In this document: one piece after another, positions 62,871 to 64,000 of the stretch
Numbering within the stretch: position 1 is the stretch's first letter
Layout of the letters: each line of letters opens with the position of its first letter
Assembly (NCBI RefSeq): GCF_029714945.1
Contig: NZ_CP121634.1
Location: 7,957,001 to 8,021,000 of the forward strand
Length of the DNA stretch: 64,000 nt
From: Bradyrhizobium sp. CIAT3101
GTDB lineage: Bacteria; Pseudomonadota; Alphaproteobacteria; Rhizobiales; Xanthobacteraceae
Reading direction: 5' to 3'
Position numbers and translations under genes: made by a program
The notes under the pieces: generated by a model
Database searches by the model: none
The model's input: only the letters and a program-made list of their open reading frames with translations
Told to the model about the DNA's origin: nothing

Positions 62871-63650
62871 ATGGCTGTTCACCGCAAGCGTTTTCGTGTC
62901 GAGGATATCGCCGGTGGCGAGATGCCAATTCTTGACGTAGCAGAAGAGGCAGGCCCGATGCATAGCGAGATTATGGCGGAGCTGCGCGCGATCCGCGCAC
63001 AGATGGCGAAGGGCGCGGCGCCCTTGACCGGCAGCGCTGCCATGGCGGCGATCGACGCCTCCACGGCGCAGGAGCTTTCCGACGCACGCACGATGCTCGA
63101 GACCTATCGGGCCCAGATCGAGCAGTGCGAGAAGCTCAAGGTCGAGCTCGACCTGATCCATGACGCCATCGACCGCACCAAGCGCGAGATCGCGACCCTG
63201 CACGGCAAGAGCTTCGACGGCGGCGAGATGGCCAAGGTCAACGGCGAGCTCGGCGCGGTGGTCGGCGGTACCGAACAGGCGACCCAGCAGATCCTCGAAG
63301 CCGCCGAGTCGATCGACCAGGCGGCATCCGCGCTCGGCAAGGTCGACTCGGTCGACCAGCAGAAGCGCCTTGCCGACGACATCCAGGAACGCGTCATCTC
63401 GATCTTCGAAGCCTGCAACTTCCAGGACCTGACCGGCCAGCGCATCAGCAAGGTCATGACCACGATGAAGTTCATCGAGCAGCACATCAATGCGATGATG
63501 GACATCTGGGGTGGCGTCGACGCGATCAAGTCGCACGTGCCGGCCCCGGTCGACAGCCGCAGCGAGGACGAAAAGCTGCTCAACGGCCCGAAGCTCGCCG
63601 GCGACGTCGGCCACGCCTCGCAAGACGACATCGACGCGCTGTTCGACTAA
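62871..63650 (+). CDS. cheZ: chemotaxis phosphatase CheZ
   Basis: 259 residues from ATG 62871 with GGGGGGAG 6 nt upstream. The long helical bundle has the phosphatase pair D186 and Q190 in CNFQDLTGQRISKVM (as D143/Q147 in E. coli CheZ), and the C-terminus SQDDIDALFD resembles the CheY-binding peptide of CheZ/FliM. It dephosphorylates CheY-P. The orphan CheY at 10608-11003 may be its partner; no other chemotaxis gene is near. Confidence 0.92.
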   Translation: MAVHRKRFRVEDIAGGEMPILDVAEEAGPMHSEIMAELRAIRAQMAKGAAPLTGSAAMAAIDASTAQELSDARTMLETYRAQIEQCEKLKVELDLIHDAIDRTKREIATLHGKSFDGGEMAKVNGELGAVVGGTEQATQQILEAAESIDQAASALGKVDSVDQQKRLADDIQERVISIFEACNFQDLTGQRISKVMTTMKFIEQHINAMMDIWGGVDAIKSHVPAPVDSRSEDEKLLNGPKLAGDVGHASQDDIDALFD

Positions 63651-63676
63651 GCGAACGCGACAGAGAGACAAACAAG

Positions 63677-63705
63677 AACGCCGGCGCGAGCCGGCGTTTT
63701 TTGTT
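63677..63705 (+). terminator. intrinsic terminator after cheZ
   Basis: 9-bp stem (63677-63685 AACGCCGGC with 63690-63698 GCCGGCGTT), GCGA loop, then TTTTGTTT. 26 nt after the stop. Confidence 0.9.
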
Positions 63706-63730
63706 TGGGGTCCGTCATTGCGAGACTGCC

Positions 63731-63933
63731 TTCCCTTCTCCCCTTGTGGGAGAAGGTGGCATAGGCGGCCTTCGGCCGCCGTTCATAAGGACGCCGAAGC
63801 GGAGCTTCGGCTAAGGCGCCGGACGACGGGTCTGTCTCCGCGAACTCAAATGAGAGTTGGACTCGGGGAGAGATACCCCTCACCCGTCTCGCCGCTGCGC
63901 GGCGAACCACCCTCTCCCGCAAGGGGAGAGGGA
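63731..63933. repeat. palindromic intergenic element (CCTTCTCCC/CCTCTCCC type)
   Basis: Outer hairpins CCTTCTCCCCTTGTGGGAGA (63734 on) and CCTCTCCCGCAAGGGGAGAG (63911 on) and an inner GGCGGCCTTCGGCCGCC hairpin. It fills the gap 63706-63943. Confidence 0.75.
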
Positions 63934-63943
63934 AAGATCATCC

Positions 63944-64000
63944 TTACGCCCTCGGCGCGCAGCGGACGTAGACCATGTTGCCGTAACGGGTGGCGGCGTC
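63944..64000 (-). CDS. C-terminal end of an unidentified gene
   Basis: TAA at 63944-63946 on the minus strand, open to the right edge; 18 residues (DAATRYGNMVYVRCAPRA). The tail looks real (aromatic, Cys, basic end), but the fragment is too short to name. Confidence 0.4.
   Translation of the reverse strand, partial: DAATRYGNMVYVRCAPRA

Overview
The window reads as a piece of an alphaproteobacterial chromosome of the Bradyrhizobium/Rhodopseudomonas type (Nitrobacteraceae). The evidence is high G+C (a sampled core stretch, 14401-14460, is 39/60 G+C), gene neighbourhoods typical of that family (uvrC-pgsA-moaD-moaE; tldD-IMPase-DUF4170-LPLAT-waaA-lpxK; hisZ-hisG), family-restricted proteins (DUF6101, DUF4170, DUF2076, a CheZ), an orthologue of the Rhodopseudomonas palustris fluoroacetate dehalogenase, and several families of palindromic intergenic repeats of the kind that litter these genomes. 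No rRNA, tRNA, CRISPR array, insertion sequence or integrase was recognised.

Layout. 0-6 kb: end of rlmJ, a cold-shock protein, an outer-membrane beta-barrel protein, then uvrC-pgsA-moaD-moaE-prmB. 6-12 kb: holin-like and YihY membrane proteins, a frameshifted EAL-domain gene, a NagD-like HAD hydrolase, an orphan CheY, ribF. 12-20 kb: ileS-lspA, an exported protein, a pair of M16 peptidases, arfB. 20-24 kb: a probable periplasmic oxidoreductase module (cytochrome c, Tat-exported small subunit, GMC flavoprotein). 24-32 kb: RHH regulator, mutL, rsmD, a pseudouridine synthase with a very long disordered N-terminus, tadA, fluoroacetate dehalogenase, purD.

32.2-36.7 kb is different: A+T-richer (33061-33120 is 24/60 G+C), TTG starts with strong Shine-Dalgarno sequences, and no housekeeping genes. 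It holds a RelA/SpoT-type nucleotidyltransferase with a tiny ATGA-coupled ORF, an unknown 208-residue protein, a protein with a HEPN-type Rx4H motif, and a small protein with a PD-(D/E)xK nuclease signature. Three copies of a 59-65 bp palindrome punctuate it. This is the best candidate in the window for an undescribed toxin or phage-defence locus; its function is inference only.

36.7-64 kb returns to core genes: a wHTH/membrane/YciB cluster, xseA, alpha/beta hydrolases, a cysteine synthase, the lipid A/Kdo cluster (lpxK, waaA, LPLAT, DUF4170, IMPase, tldD), ubiA, rsmE, two regulators, hisZ-hisG, a glycosyltransferase with a ChbG/HpnK deacetylase, DUF2076, an L,D-transpeptidase and cheZ. CheY (11 kb) and CheZ (63 kb) would work together in chemotaxis but are encoded far apart. 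Five copies of a GTAGGGTGGGC palindrome and at least four other palindromic elements sit in the gaps.
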